NCBI GenBank assembly: GCA_015062345.1
Contig: SUUV01000002.1
Span: forward strand, 34,740-98,739
Length of the DNA: 64,000 nucleotides
Direction: 5' to 3'
Source: Alphaproteobacteria bacterium
Lineage (GTDB): Bacteria; Pseudomonadota; Alphaproteobacteria; RF32; CAG-239
Shown here: positions 31,391-40,842 of the stretch, piece by piece
Position numbering within the stretch: position 1 is the stretch's first letter
How the letters are laid out: every line of letters starts with the position of its first letter
The notes under the pieces: generated by a model
What the model was told of the DNA's origin: nothing
Databases searched by the model: none
What the model saw: the letters and a program-made list of their open reading frames with translations, nothing else
Translations under genes and position numbers: made by a program

Positions 31391-31543
31391 TGTTGCAAAG
31401 TATGAGGATAAAAAACAAATATTTTCCGATTTTAAATAAATGTCATGCCTATTTTTTGCGTTAGCAAAAAATTCAGGGCATCTTCTGATTATTATTAATT
31501 CGAAGATGCAAAAATCAGCGATGAATTGTTTTTTAAAATAAAA

Positions 31544-31574
31544 AACCGCTCCTTGAAAAAATCAAAGAGCGGTT
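31544..31574 (-). terminator. Family-associated terminator hairpin (copy 5)
   Basis: aaccgctccttgaaaaaatcaaagagcggtt. Confidence 0.7.
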
Positions 31575-31586
31575 GGAATGTGAAAA

Positions 31587-32054
31587 TTAGTAAGTTACAG
31601 TAACAGTAAACGAACCTGTGTATTCACCAGATTCAACATTGGCAGGAATTGTTAAGTATCCATAAAAAGAATTGGATTCATAACCAGGTTCTAAGGTAAG
31701 TGTTTTAGTCTTTCCTTCGGCTTTTAATGGAACTTGAGACGGATAAGTTGGAGTGGTTGTATCAAAATCAACCCCTGTACAGTTCGTTGTAGATGCAGCG
31801 GGGTAACCACTGGTAGACAATATATCAGCGCCTTGACCGTATTTAGGGCTGACTTGACTGTTAAAACCCATCTCCAATATGGTTTCAGCATTGTTTTGTT
31901 TTACAACAATTTTACCCCAATTCATTTCCGTACAGCTTAACTCATTAGCCACCTCGATTGTAGCCTTTGCAGTTACTTCTGCGTAATCGGTAGTTGCGTT
32001 GGCGGTGGTTGCAGCCATTAAAGCCACAGCAGATAAAAGAAAATATTTTCTCAT
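31587..32054 (-). CDS. DUF4402-like secreted protein, family copy 5 (no A-tract promoter)
   Basis: MRKYFLLSAVALMAATTANATTDYAEVTAKATIEVANELSCTEMNWGKIVVKQNN; YLTIPANVESGEYTGSFTVTVTY. Confidence 0.82.
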   Translation of the reverse strand: MRKYFLLSAVALMAATTANATTDYAEVTAKATIEVANELSCTEMNWGKIVVKQNNAETILEMGFNSQVSPKYGQGADILSTSGYPAASTTNCTGVDFDTTTPTYPSQVPLKAEGKTKTLTLEPGYESNSFYGYLTIPANVESGEYTGSFTVTVTY

Positions 32055-32100
32055 AATTTTTAATCCTTGTTAATATAGTTTAAACTATCTTTTTATAAAG

Positions 32101-32290
32101 AAAAACCCACTTATATAAATAAGCGGGCGGATGTTGAGAAACCGTCAATAACAGATAAAAAGCGGCTCGGCCTATTGAGCTTTTATAGCCTTATTTAGCC
32201 GGCATCCGCCTACAAAGACAGAGCACGGCAAAATATTTAAAGTCGCATGCACATCGACTATCTGTTATTGTTAAGGGTTCTCACGCCCTA
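32101..32290 (-). ncRNA. Structured RNA with long closing stem and intrinsic terminator; possibly 6S RNA
   Basis: GGGCGTGAGAACC...CAATAACAGATA pairs with TATCTGTTATTGacGGTTTCTC...CGCCC; then CCCGCTTATttatATAAGTGGGTTTTT terminator. Confidence 0.5.
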
Positions 32291-32382
32291 GATATGAAAT
32301 AACATATCATATGTCCATACTATCACAAAAAAACACAATGTAAAGTAAAAAAGATTTTATCAGATTTTAATTTGGCTTTTGC

Positions 32383-34269
32383 TTACCAAAAGAAAAATTT
32401 TTTCTTTTTCTTTTTTTGTGTGTCCTTTTCGATTTTTTTTACATCGGGCTCAATGGCCGCTTTTGAAGATAAATCAAGTGTGGTAAGCATAATTTTTTTC
32501 CAAATTTGCGCCGGTAAGTTTCCGCCCGTAATTTTATCCATGGGCGAATTGTCATCATTTCCTACCCAAACGGCACACACATAATCAGATGTCCAACCGA
32601 CAAACCAAGCATCTTTATAATCTTGCGTAGTTCCGGTTTTTCCGGCGGCAAAGGTCGGCAATGCGGCATTTTTTCCGGTGCCGTATTTGACAACATTTTC
32701 CAGCATTTTGCTGATATCATCAACCACATTTTTATCCAATATTTGCAAAGGCTCGCTCATAACATGTTGATAAAGCTGAACACCGTCTTTGGTATATATT
32801 TCCGAAATTGCATACGGCCATGCGGCATATCCGCCGTTGGCAATGCTTAAATAGGCTAATGCCATATCAATAATTTTTACTTCATCAACCCCCAAAACCA
32901 AAGCCGGATTATCTTTTAAATTAGATGTAATGCCCATTTTACGCGCGGTTTTGATTATATCTTGGCGGTCTAAATGCCAAGAAAGATTGATTGTTGCCAA
33001 GTTTAACGACTTTATCAAAGCATCGTTTAGGCTGACAAGTCCGTATGTTTTTTTATCATAATTTTGCGGTTGCCAATTGTTGATTTTTACGGGTTTGTCT
33101 TCAATGAGGTCATTTAAAGTAAAACCTTGTTCAAGCGCCGTGATATAAACAAACGGCTTAAACACCGAACCCGATTGTCGTAAGGCTTGGGTAGCAATGT
33201 TAAACTGACTTTTGTTATAATCAACACCGCCGACCAAGGCTTTGATGGCTCCGGTATAATCCAAAATTACCACAGCACCATTGGTTACTTTTTTGTTTTG
33301 GTTTGATTTTATGGCATCTTTTAGTATCCATTCGGCTTTTTGTTGCAAGTCTTGGTCTAAGGTGGTACTGACATATAAATCTTGGTTGCGTTCTGAAATA
33401 TAAGCATTTACTTCGCTATAAACCATATCGGCAAAATGCCTTGCTCCTTCTACCTTATATTTGCTTGAGTCGTGATAAGGCTCTTTTATAGCTATATCTC
33501 TCTGTGATTGCGTAATCGAGCCATTTTTTAACATTATGTTTAGCACCACTTCGGCTCGTGATTGTGCCAAATTTGGGTTAGCTATCGGATTATATCGGGA
33601 AGGAGCTTTTAGCATACCGGCTAAAGTGGCTGCTTCTTTTAAGCTTAAATCGGCGGAGTTTTTACCGAAATATCGGTTTGATGCGGCTTCAATGCCGTAT
33701 GTTCCGGCACCTAAATATACTCGGTTTAAGTATAAGGTCAAAATTTGTTCTTTGGAAAATTTGTTTTCAAGCCAAAATGCAATTAACAGTTCTTGAACTT
33801 TACGCTTGATACTTTTTTGCGGAGTTAAAAACAAATTTTTTGCCACTTGTTGGGTAATGGTGCTTGCACCTTGAGCATATCTTCTTTTGATTATGTTTAC
33901 AACACCGGCTCTGGCAAAACCGATTATATCAAACCCGAAGTGCGAATAAAATCTTCGGTCTTCAATGTCAATAATGGCTTGAGGCACATAATCGGGTAAA
34001 TCTTTTAAATATATCACTTGCGCATAATTGTTACCGAAAGTATAAATTTCGTTACCGTTTTCGGCAATTATGGCAGTTGAGGGTGTGCGGGTACGAGAAA
34101 CGGCATCTTCAATGTCAGGCAAAGTTAAGTAGCAATAAAAAACATAACCCGAAACCGCTAAAAACACAAAAAACGCCATACTAAAAATGAACTTTAGCCA
34201 TATCCAAGATTTTTTTTGCGTTTTTTTGCGTTTTTTGCCTGTTTTTTTCTTATTGACTTTTTTTGCCAT
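32383..34269 (-). CDS. Class A penicillin-binding protein (PBP1A family)
   Basis: IEDRRFYSHFGFD; QGASTITQQVAKNLFL; SGSVFKPF; AGKTGTTQDYKDAWFVGW. Confidence 0.95.
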   Translation of the reverse strand: MAKKVNKKKTGKKRKKTQKKSWIWLKFIFSMAFFVFLAVSGYVFYCYLTLPDIEDAVSRTRTPSTAIIAENGNEIYTFGNNYAQVIYLKDLPDYVPQAIIDIEDRRFYSHFGFDIIGFARAGVVNIIKRRYAQGASTITQQVAKNLFLTPQKSIKRKVQELLIAFWLENKFSKEQILTLYLNRVYLGAGTYGIEAASNRYFGKNSADLSLKEAATLAGMLKAPSRYNPIANPNLAQSRAEVVLNIMLKNGSITQSQRDIAIKEPYHDSSKYKVEGARHFADMVYSEVNAYISERNQDLYVSTTLDQDLQQKAEWILKDAIKSNQNKKVTNGAVVILDYTGAIKALVGGVDYNKSQFNIATQALRQSGSVFKPFVYITALEQGFTLNDLIEDKPVKINNWQPQNYDKKTYGLVSLNDALIKSLNLATINLSWHLDRQDIIKTARKMGITSNLKDNPALVLGVDEVKIIDMALAYLSIANGGYAAWPYAISEIYTKDGVQLYQHVMSEPLQILDKNVVDDISKMLENVVKYGTGKNAALPTFAAGKTGTTQDYKDAWFVGWTSDYVCAVWVGNDDNSPMDKITGGNLPAQIWKKIMLTTLDLSSKAAIEPDVKKIEKDTQKKKKKKFFFW

Positions 34270-34406
34270 ATTTTGCGTACCTTCAAAAAAATGTTTCCCC
34301 CATTATAGAAAAAATGTCTTAAAATTTTTTTACTTAGTATAATTTTTTTTAAGTCTTGGCTAATGGAAAATATGAGTTTATATTGAAAAAAACAAAAAAA
34401 GGAACG

Positions 34407-37157
34407 ATGATGAAAAAAAAGGTATGCCTGATTGACGGCTCGGGATATATTTTCAGAGCTTTTTACGCTTTGCCGATGTTAAATTCTCCTTTAGGAACTC
34501 CGGTTAATGCGGTTTTGGGATTTATGAATATGTTTATGCGCTTAACCGCAAAAATCAATTGCGATTATTGTTTGGTGCTTTTTGATGCCAAAAGGCAAAA
34601 CTATCGCAATGAGATATATCCCGAATATAAGGGCACCAGAAAAGAAACTCCCGAGGAGCTTATTCCCCAATTTCCGATTATTCGTAAAGCGGTTGAAATA
34701 TTAAACTTAAATTATCTTGAAATGGAAGGCTTTGAAGCTGATGACTTAATAGCCACTTATGCCAAACAAGCAACAGATAAAGGCTATGAAGCGGTTGTTG
34801 TGTCTGCCGATAAAGATTTGATGCAACTCATTCGTGACGGGGTTGAGTTTTATGACAGTATGAAAGATAAGTTTTTTACCCCCGAAGATGTAAAAGAAAA
34901 ATTTGGTGTATATCCGGATAAGGTGGTCGATGTGCAAGCCCTTGCCGGCGATTCGATAGACAATGTTCCGGGTGTCCCCGGAATTGGTATCAAAACAGCG
35001 GCCGAACTTATCAATCAGTTCGGTTCGTTAGATGAGGTGTTAACAAAAGCAGGGGAAATTAAACAAAACAAAAGACGAGAAACCATTTTGGCCAACATTG
35101 AAAATGCGCGCATATCTAAAAAACTTGTTGAGCTAAAACAAGATGTTGAAGTTGAACACGCAATTGAAGATTATGTTTGCAAAGCGCCAAATCTTGAAGA
35201 TGTAATGAGTTTTATAGAAGAATATGACCTTAAAAGCCTAAAAATCAGAGCTCAAAAGTGGGTGTCGGAGCAACGAGCCCGTTGCGGGGAGTTTGTTGAA
35301 ACTCCAAAAGAAATTGTTAAACAATATGAGCTTGTTCAAGATGAAGAAAATTTGAAAAAATGGATTGACAGAGCCGTAAAAAAAGGACTTGTAGCCATTG
35401 ATACCGAAACCACGGGACTAAATTTGTTAAAAGATAAAATTGTGGGTTTTTCTTTGGCAACAGATGAGGGCAAAGCTTGCTATGTGCCGATAAATCATAA
35501 GTCAAAAAATATGGAAGTTGATTTGTTCGGTCAAATTTCGCAAGATGAAATAAAACAACTCTCAATTGCCAAAGTTAAACCGTATTTAGCTGATTTGTTA
35601 GCCAATAAATCGGTGTTAAAAATCGGGCACAACATTAAGTTTGATATGCATTTTTTAGCTCAAATCGTGGGCGAAAAAGCAGATATTTTCCCAATTGAAG
35701 ACACATCGGTTTTATCTTACATTTTGGACAGTTCCGAACATGGTCACGGTTTAGATGAATTGGCTGATATATTTTTAGATTATCAAACCGTAAAATATGA
35801 ACAAATCTGCGGTAGCGGAAAAAACAAAATTTCTTTTGATTATGTTGAGCTTGATAAGGCACTTGACTATGCGGCCGAAGATGCCGATATCACTTTACGG
35901 CTTTATAATGTGTTAAAGCCGCGCCTTATCAAAGAAAAACAAACCGCTGTTTACGAAAATTTTGACAGGCCGCTTATCTCGGTTTTAAAAGAAATGGAAC
36001 AAGTTGGTATTATGCTTGATACAAAAGCATTGATTAATTTGGATACCGATTTTGAACAAAAAATTAAGGCCCTTGAACAAGAAATTTTTTCTCTTGCCGG
36101 TGAAGAATTTAATTTGAGCTCACCAAAGCAAATAGGTGATATTTTGTATGTTAAAATGGGCTTAAAAGGGAAGAAAACCGCATCGGGAAGTTTTAAAACC
36201 GGAGCGGACATTTTAGAAGAATTGGCCGATGAACACATAATTGTTGCCAAGATTTTGGCATGGAGAGGTTTATCAAAATTAAAATCTACATATACAAGTG
36301 CGCTTCTTGCGTTGATGGATAAAAATTATAGAGTTCATACCACATTTAATCAGACGGTTGTCAATACCGGAAGATTGGCTTCTTCAAATCCGAATTTGCA
36401 AAATATTCCCATAAAAACCGAAGACGGCAAAAAAATCAGAGCTTGTTTTGTGGCAAAAGAAGGGCATAAAATTATTGCGGCGGATTATAGCCAAGTTGAA
36501 TTAAGACTTTTGGCCCAAGTTGCCGATGTTAAAGCCTTAAAAGAAGCCTTTTTACACGGAGTTGATATTCATACATCAACTGCGGCTCAAGTTTTTGGTG
36601 TGCCGGCCGATAAAGTCGATTCGACAATGCGCAGAGATGCCAAAGCCATTAACTTTGGTATTGTGTACGGAATTTCAAAATATGGGTTGGCAAAACAACT
36701 CGGGGTTACACCGGCTCAAGCCGAGCAGTATATACAAGCATATTTTGCATCTATGCCCGAAATTAAGGAATATATGGCAAAAACCATAGAATTTGCACAT
36801 GCAAACGGATATGTCTTAACACCGTTCGGGCGCAAATGTTCGGTTTTGGGTATCAATGACAAAAACAAGCGCTTGGTTTCGTTTGCCGAAAGAGCCGCCA
36901 TTAATGCTCCGATTCAGGGCGGAGCGGCCGATATTATCAAACTGGCGATGAAAAAAATTCAGCATACGCTAAAAGAAAAAGGGTTTAATACAAAAATGTT
37001 GTTGCAAGTGCATGATGAACTTGTGTTTGAAGCTCCGCTTGATGAAGTTGATGAAGTAAAAATCATAATTAAAAAAATTATGGAAGATGCTGCCGGTTTT
37101 GATGTTCCGTTTGTGGCTTCAATCGGAGTAGGGGACAATTGGGCAAGGGCGCATTAA
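34407..37157 (+). CDS. polA: DNA polymerase I
   Basis: 5'-3' exonuclease, 3'-5' exonuclease and Pol A motifs (DYSQVELRLLAQVA; RRDAKAINFGIVYGIS; LLQVHDELVFE). Confidence 0.97.
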   Translation: MMKKKVCLIDGSGYIFRAFYALPMLNSPLGTPVNAVLGFMNMFMRLTAKINCDYCLVLFDAKRQNYRNEIYPEYKGTRKETPEELIPQFPIIRKAVEILNLNYLEMEGFEADDLIATYAKQATDKGYEAVVVSADKDLMQLIRDGVEFYDSMKDKFFTPEDVKEKFGVYPDKVVDVQALAGDSIDNVPGVPGIGIKTAAELINQFGSLDEVLTKAGEIKQNKRRETILANIENARISKKLVELKQDVEVEHAIEDYVCKAPNLEDVMSFIEEYDLKSLKIRAQKWVSEQRARCGEFVETPKEIVKQYELVQDEENLKKWIDRAVKKGLVAIDTETTGLNLLKDKIVGFSLATDEGKACYVPINHKSKNMEVDLFGQISQDEIKQLSIAKVKPYLADLLANKSVLKIGHNIKFDMHFLAQIVGEKADIFPIEDTSVLSYILDSSEHGHGLDELADIFLDYQTVKYEQICGSGKNKISFDYVELDKALDYAAEDADITLRLYNVLKPRLIKEKQTAVYENFDRPLISVLKEMEQVGIMLDTKALINLDTDFEQKIKALEQEIFSLAGEEFNLSSPKQIGDILYVKMGLKGKKTASGSFKTGADILEELADEHIIVAKILAWRGLSKLKSTYTSALLALMDKNYRVHTTFNQTVVNTGRLASSNPNLQNIPIKTEDGKKIRACFVAKEGHKIIAADYSQVELRLLAQVADVKALKEAFLHGVDIHTSTAAQVFGVPADKVDSTMRRDAKAINFGIVYGISKYGLAKQLGVTPAQAEQYIQAYFASMPEIKEYMAKTIEFAHANGYVLTPFGRKCSVLGINDKNKRLVSFAERAAINAPIQGGAADIIKLAMKKIQHTLKEKGFNTKMLLQVHDELVFEAPLDEVDEVKIIIKKIMEDAAGFDVPFVASIGVGDNWARAH

Positions 37158-37748
37158 ATGAAAAAAATTAAGGTAGCATATCAAGGTGTTGAGGGTGCTT
37201 ATTCACATATGGCGGCCGAAAATGTTTTTAAAAATGCCGAGTTTATTGGTCTTGAAACATTTGAAGATGTATTCACAAGTGTTGAGCAAGGGATTTATGA
37301 TGTCGCATTTGTGCCGGTTAAAAACTCTTTTGCCGGAATTGTTAAAGAAACCGAGCCGTATATCAAAACTACCAAGTTGTTTAGAATGTTGGAATATGGT
37401 TTTAAGATACATCATCAGTTGTGGGGATTAAAAAACAGCACTTTGTCAGAAATAACAAAAGTATATTCACACCCTCAGGCCTTGGCTCAATGCAGATTGT
37501 TTTGGCAAAATCGAGACATAGAGCCCAAAGAATATATTGATACGGCGCTTTCGTGTAAAAAAATCTTGCAATTAAATGACAATCAATTGGCCGCCATAGC
37601 TTCGGAGATTGCCGGAAAACTTTACGGATTGCACAAATTGGCAACAAATATTGAAAGTATGGACAACAATATGACCATATTTTATGCTTTATGCAAAGAA
37701 GATGAACTCGAATTAAAAAATATCAATAATTTTGTAAAAAAAGCTTGA
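37158..37748 (+). CDS. pheA: Prephenate dehydratase, catalytic domain only
   Basis: VAYQGVEGAYSHMAA; VPVKNSFAGIV; YSHPQALAQC; NMTIFYAL then stop. Confidence 0.85.
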   Translation: MKKIKVAYQGVEGAYSHMAAENVFKNAEFIGLETFEDVFTSVEQGIYDVAFVPVKNSFAGIVKETEPYIKTTKLFRMLEYGFKIHHQLWGLKNSTLSEITKVYSHPQALAQCRLFWQNRDIEPKEYIDTALSCKKILQLNDNQLAAIASEIAGKLYGLHKLATNIESMDNNMTIFYALCKEDELELKNINNFVKKA

Positions 37749-37793
37749 CGAATGAAGATTGTTGGTGTAAATGAGTTTCATAATTTGAGAGAA

Positions 37794-38012
37794 CGCAGAT
37801 GGCCGAAGGCCTAAACCGGCGAAGGTGCGCTTGCAAAGCGCAAGACGGTTTTCTCTTAAAAATGTTTGTTTATTGTGTATATTTAAGAGATGGCTTAAGC
37901 GGTTTAATTAGAGCGGTCTTGGAATCGCAGATGGCCGAAGGCCTAAACCGGCGAAGGTGCGCTTGTAAAGCGCAAGACGGTTTTCTCTTAAAAATGTTTG
38001 TTTATTGTGTAT
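37794..38012 (+). repeat. tRNA-Ser-derived tandem repeat (132-bp period) upstream of tRNA-Ser
   Basis: cgcagatggccgaaggcctaaaccggcgaaggtgcgcttgYaaagcgcaagacggttttctcttaaaaatgtttgtttattgtgtatat at 37794 and 37926; degenerate tRNA-Ser 5' half ~37882-37925. Confidence 0.8.
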
Positions 38013-38014
38013 AT

Positions 38015-38104
38015 GGAGAGATGGCAGAGCGGTTTAATGCAGCGGTCTTGAAAACCGTCGAAGGGGCGACCCTTCCGAGAGTTCGAATCTCTCTCTCTCC
38101 GCCA
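38015..38104 (+). tRNA. tRNA-Ser (anticodon TGA)
   Basis: GGAGAGA acceptor pairs TCTCTCC; CTTGAAA anticodon loop; long variable arm; GAGAGTTCGAATCTCTC T arm; encoded CCA. Confidence 0.97.
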
Positions 38105-38155
38105 ATTTAATATAAGGGCTCATAAGCCCTTATTTTTGTATCTAAAGGGTAAGAA

Positions 38156-38596
38156 ATGAAAATATATATAATCGCAATCGGAAAATGCAAAAAAAATAGT
38201 GCCGAAAGAGCAATTATTGAAGAATATATAAAGCGTTCGGCTTGGGATATAATCATCAAAGAAAAAGATAATTCAACCCAAGAGGACGAGGCAAAATTTT
38301 TGTTGCAGTCTGTTCCGAATGGGGCAAAAGTGATAGTTCTTGATGAGAGAGGGGAAAACATCAAAAGTCAGGAACTGGCAAAAAAGATAGAAAATTGGCA
38401 ACTGTCGGGTTGTTCGGAAATTTGTTTTTTAATCGGTGGGGCAGACGGACATTTGGAACAAACCAGAAAAAGAGCCGATTTAGTGTTATCTTTCGGAAAA
38501 TTGACATTGCCGCATATTTTGATGCGTGCGGTTTTAGCCGAACAAATATATCGTATGCAAACCATTATAAATGGGCATCCTTATCATCGAGAATAA
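38156..38596 (+). CDS. rlmH: 23S rRNA (pseudouridine1915-N3)-methyltransferase
   Basis: LDERGENIKSQELAKKI; CFLIGGADGH; PHILMRAVLAEQIYRMQTIINGHPYHRE. Confidence 0.96.
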   Translation: MKIYIIAIGKCKKNSAERAIIEEYIKRSAWDIIIKEKDNSTQEDEAKFLLQSVPNGAKVIVLDERGENIKSQELAKKIENWQLSGCSEICFLIGGADGHLEQTRKRADLVLSFGKLTLPHILMRAVLAEQIYRMQTIINGHPYHRE

Positions 38597-38666
38597 GATT
38601 TGTATATTGCTTAAAAAAAATCACCCTCTGAAATAAAAATCAGAGGGTGATATTTAAGACAATTTA

Positions 38667-39119
38667 TTAATAAGTTGTGGTTGCGGTAAATGAACCTGTG
38701 TATTCACCGGCTTTAACATTAGCGGGGATATTTAAAGTGCCACATATTACTGCGTCATCCATAATATCAAAATCGGTTACAAGCATCTTTGCTCCACTAC
38801 CATTAGTTAATGGAATAGCGGTTGGAAGATTTCTATCCACTATATTATCACAATTTGCAGGATTTATATCAGCAACAGATAATATATCATCACTGTCATA
38901 ACTTACCCTCGGATCAAAATCATTAGTTAAATGCAATCTTATAGTAGCAGCTTTATTATTTTGCTTTACAACAATGGTGCCAAAATCCATATCATCACAA
39001 TTAAGAGAGCCTGCCACCTCGATTGTTGCTTTAGCGGTTACTTCAGCATAGTCGGTGGTGGCATTTGCTGTGCTTGTTGCCAAGAGTGCAACCGCTGATA
39101 TTAGAAAATATTTTCTCAT
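38667..39119 (-). CDS. DUF4402-like secreted protein, family copy 6
   Basis: MRKYFLISAVALLATSTANATTDYAEVTAKATIEVAGSLNCDDMDFGTIVVKQNN; GTLNIPANVKAGEYTGSFTATTTY; start at MRKYF. Confidence 0.82.
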   Translation of the reverse strand: MRKYFLISAVALLATSTANATTDYAEVTAKATIEVAGSLNCDDMDFGTIVVKQNNKAATIRLHLTNDFDPRVSYDSDDILSVADINPANCDNIVDRNLPTAIPLTNGSGAKMLVTDFDIMDDAVICGTLNIPANVKAGEYTGSFTATTTY

Positions 39120-39187
39120 TTTATTAATTCCTTTACAAAAATAGTTAAACTTAATTTGAAAGGTGCAAAAATGCCCTTTCAATACGC

Positions 39188-39255
39188 ATCATAAACCGTT
39201 TTTTTTTTTGCAAGTAAAAAGAGTCGTTTAAAGAATTTAAATCAAAAATGAGGTA
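39188..39255 (-). promoter_or_regulatory. Shared A-tract promoter module, copy 6 (11 A)
   Basis: TACCTCA-N23-GACTC...TTGC-A11-CGGTTTATGAT. Confidence 0.6.
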
Positions 39256-39357
39256 AGAAAATAATCTGCCCAAAATAATATTGTTGACAAATTTTCACAA
39301 AAACATTATAAATGAAACCAAATCAGATTTTTTTGTTTCACTATTAATCTATACATT

Positions 39358-40344
39358 ATGAAAAAGCACAGAAAACAGTTCGTCAACTTTGTTGAACGAG
39401 AGCTCAAATGCGAACTTGTTGATGCCAATGCCAACTTGTTGCATTTTAGAGCAAAAACGGACAATTATCCGTTTGTTAAAGACATTGAAAGGGTGTTTGC
39501 AAGAAGAACAGATGTTAAAAGACATTATAATATTCTTGTTGAGCACAAAAACCCTCAGCCGTTTGAAGTTGCGTTTACATTTGCCGGAATGTATAATATT
39601 CCCGCATATTTAACCAAAACTTTTGGCGGTTTTACTCCGAAACCACATATTTGGCAATTATATAATATGTCAAGGTGGAAGACTGACCAGAGAGGATGTA
39701 TCAATGCAGTTCTTCCTGATGCAGAGGAAATCAAGACGCATATAGACACCATATATCACCTCTTGAATCCTAATTGCAAAAAAAGAGATTTTCATAAAAG
39801 AAAGGTCGAACTTCTTTCTTACAATGAAGAACATAAAGTGTGGGAGTGTGGCAATGCTGACAATCTTGCGACCGTGTTTGTTCAAGCACCAAGTTATCTT
39901 GCGGCAGGCTCTTACATCTACATCAATTCCTACAAAAAAGGATTTGAATTTTATGGTAAGACCTTTGAATATTATGGAAAAGGTTGGTGCAAGGAAGTTA
40001 AGGGCAATGATTATGCTTTGCTCTTTTCGGTAAAGCCTGATGCAATTTACGATTGGTTCTACTCGTCAGAGCGAACTTTTACAGAGGTTGAACGCACATT
40101 CAATGCAATAGAATATTCGTTTAAGCATCGGCCATGGTTGTACTATTGCAAGGGTGAATACACAAAAGTCCGACAGTTGTTCTTGTCCGAAACTTTAAAG
40201 TGGCTCTCCGATAAACACCCGATGTGCATAAAAGCATTGTCTTGCAACCTTAAAATGGCGCTAACTACCTTAATTAAAAATCGTAAGGTTGCAACCGCTT
40301 ATTACATCACGTCCAAGCGCAATTTACTTGCTGAACTCAGGTAA
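39358..40344 (+). CDS. Unknown protein, 328 aa; SD-less single-gene unit
   Basis: Long ORF; TTGACA-N17-TATAAA promoter at ~39284; terminator hairpin ~40350-40383. Confidence 0.65.
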   Translation: MKKHRKQFVNFVERELKCELVDANANLLHFRAKTDNYPFVKDIERVFARRTDVKRHYNILVEHKNPQPFEVAFTFAGMYNIPAYLTKTFGGFTPKPHIWQLYNMSRWKTDQRGCINAVLPDAEEIKTHIDTIYHLLNPNCKKRDFHKRKVELLSYNEEHKVWECGNADNLATVFVQAPSYLAAGSYIYINSYKKGFEFYGKTFEYYGKGWCKEVKGNDYALLFSVKPDAIYDWFYSSERTFTEVERTFNAIEYSFKHRPWLYYCKGEYTKVRQLFLSETLKWLSDKHPMCIKALSCNLKMALTTLIKNRKVATAYYITSKRNLLAELR

Positions 40345-40416
40345 CTTAAAAAAGGATAGAACTTACAAGTTCTGTCCTTTTTTAGTGCTTTGTTTAGTAA
40401 TAGAGTCTAAATATGT

Positions 40417-40692
40417 TTAGTTGGTTACAAAATTTTCTATATATGAAAAAAACGAATCAATACTGACATCAAAAAATTTGCTTAAATTTATCAGTACCAT
40501 ATAATCAACCTCTTTTTCTCCGCTTTCGTATAAAAGCAAATCTTGCGTCGAAATGCTTAAAAATTTTGCCACTTCATCGGCTCTTAAATTTCGCTCTCTG
40601 CGTTTGTCCGCAATGTTTTTTCCGATAAAATAATTTTTCATTTTATGATTAAAACTTTCAAAATGTTTATCCTCGGTATAATTATTATCCAT
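40417..40692 (-). CDS. XRE-family helix-turn-helix regulator
   Basis: GKNIADKRRERNLRADEVAKFLSISTQDLLLYESGEKEVDYMVLINLSKFFDVSID. Confidence 0.85.
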   Translation of the reverse strand: MDNNYTEDKHFESFNHKMKNYFIGKNIADKRRERNLRADEVAKFLSISTQDLLLYESGEKEVDYMVLINLSKFFDVSIDSFFSYIENFVTN

Positions 40693-40842
40693 ATTACCTC
40701 CATAGCTATTTTTGATTAACTATTTTCTTTCTTACAACTTTTAGTTATATAATCAAGTATTTTTTTAATATCGGATAATAAAAACAAAAAAGCTGACGAT
40801 TCTTTTTATCAGAATCGCCAGCTTAGTAAAATATAATCTCAA

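Noticed and set aside
37799-38110. 103-aa ORF with duplicated MAEGLNRRRCACKAQDGFLLKMFVYCVY
   Set aside because: Its reading frame runs through tRNA-Ser-derived repeats and the tRNA itself; duplicated peptide is explained by the DNA repeat.
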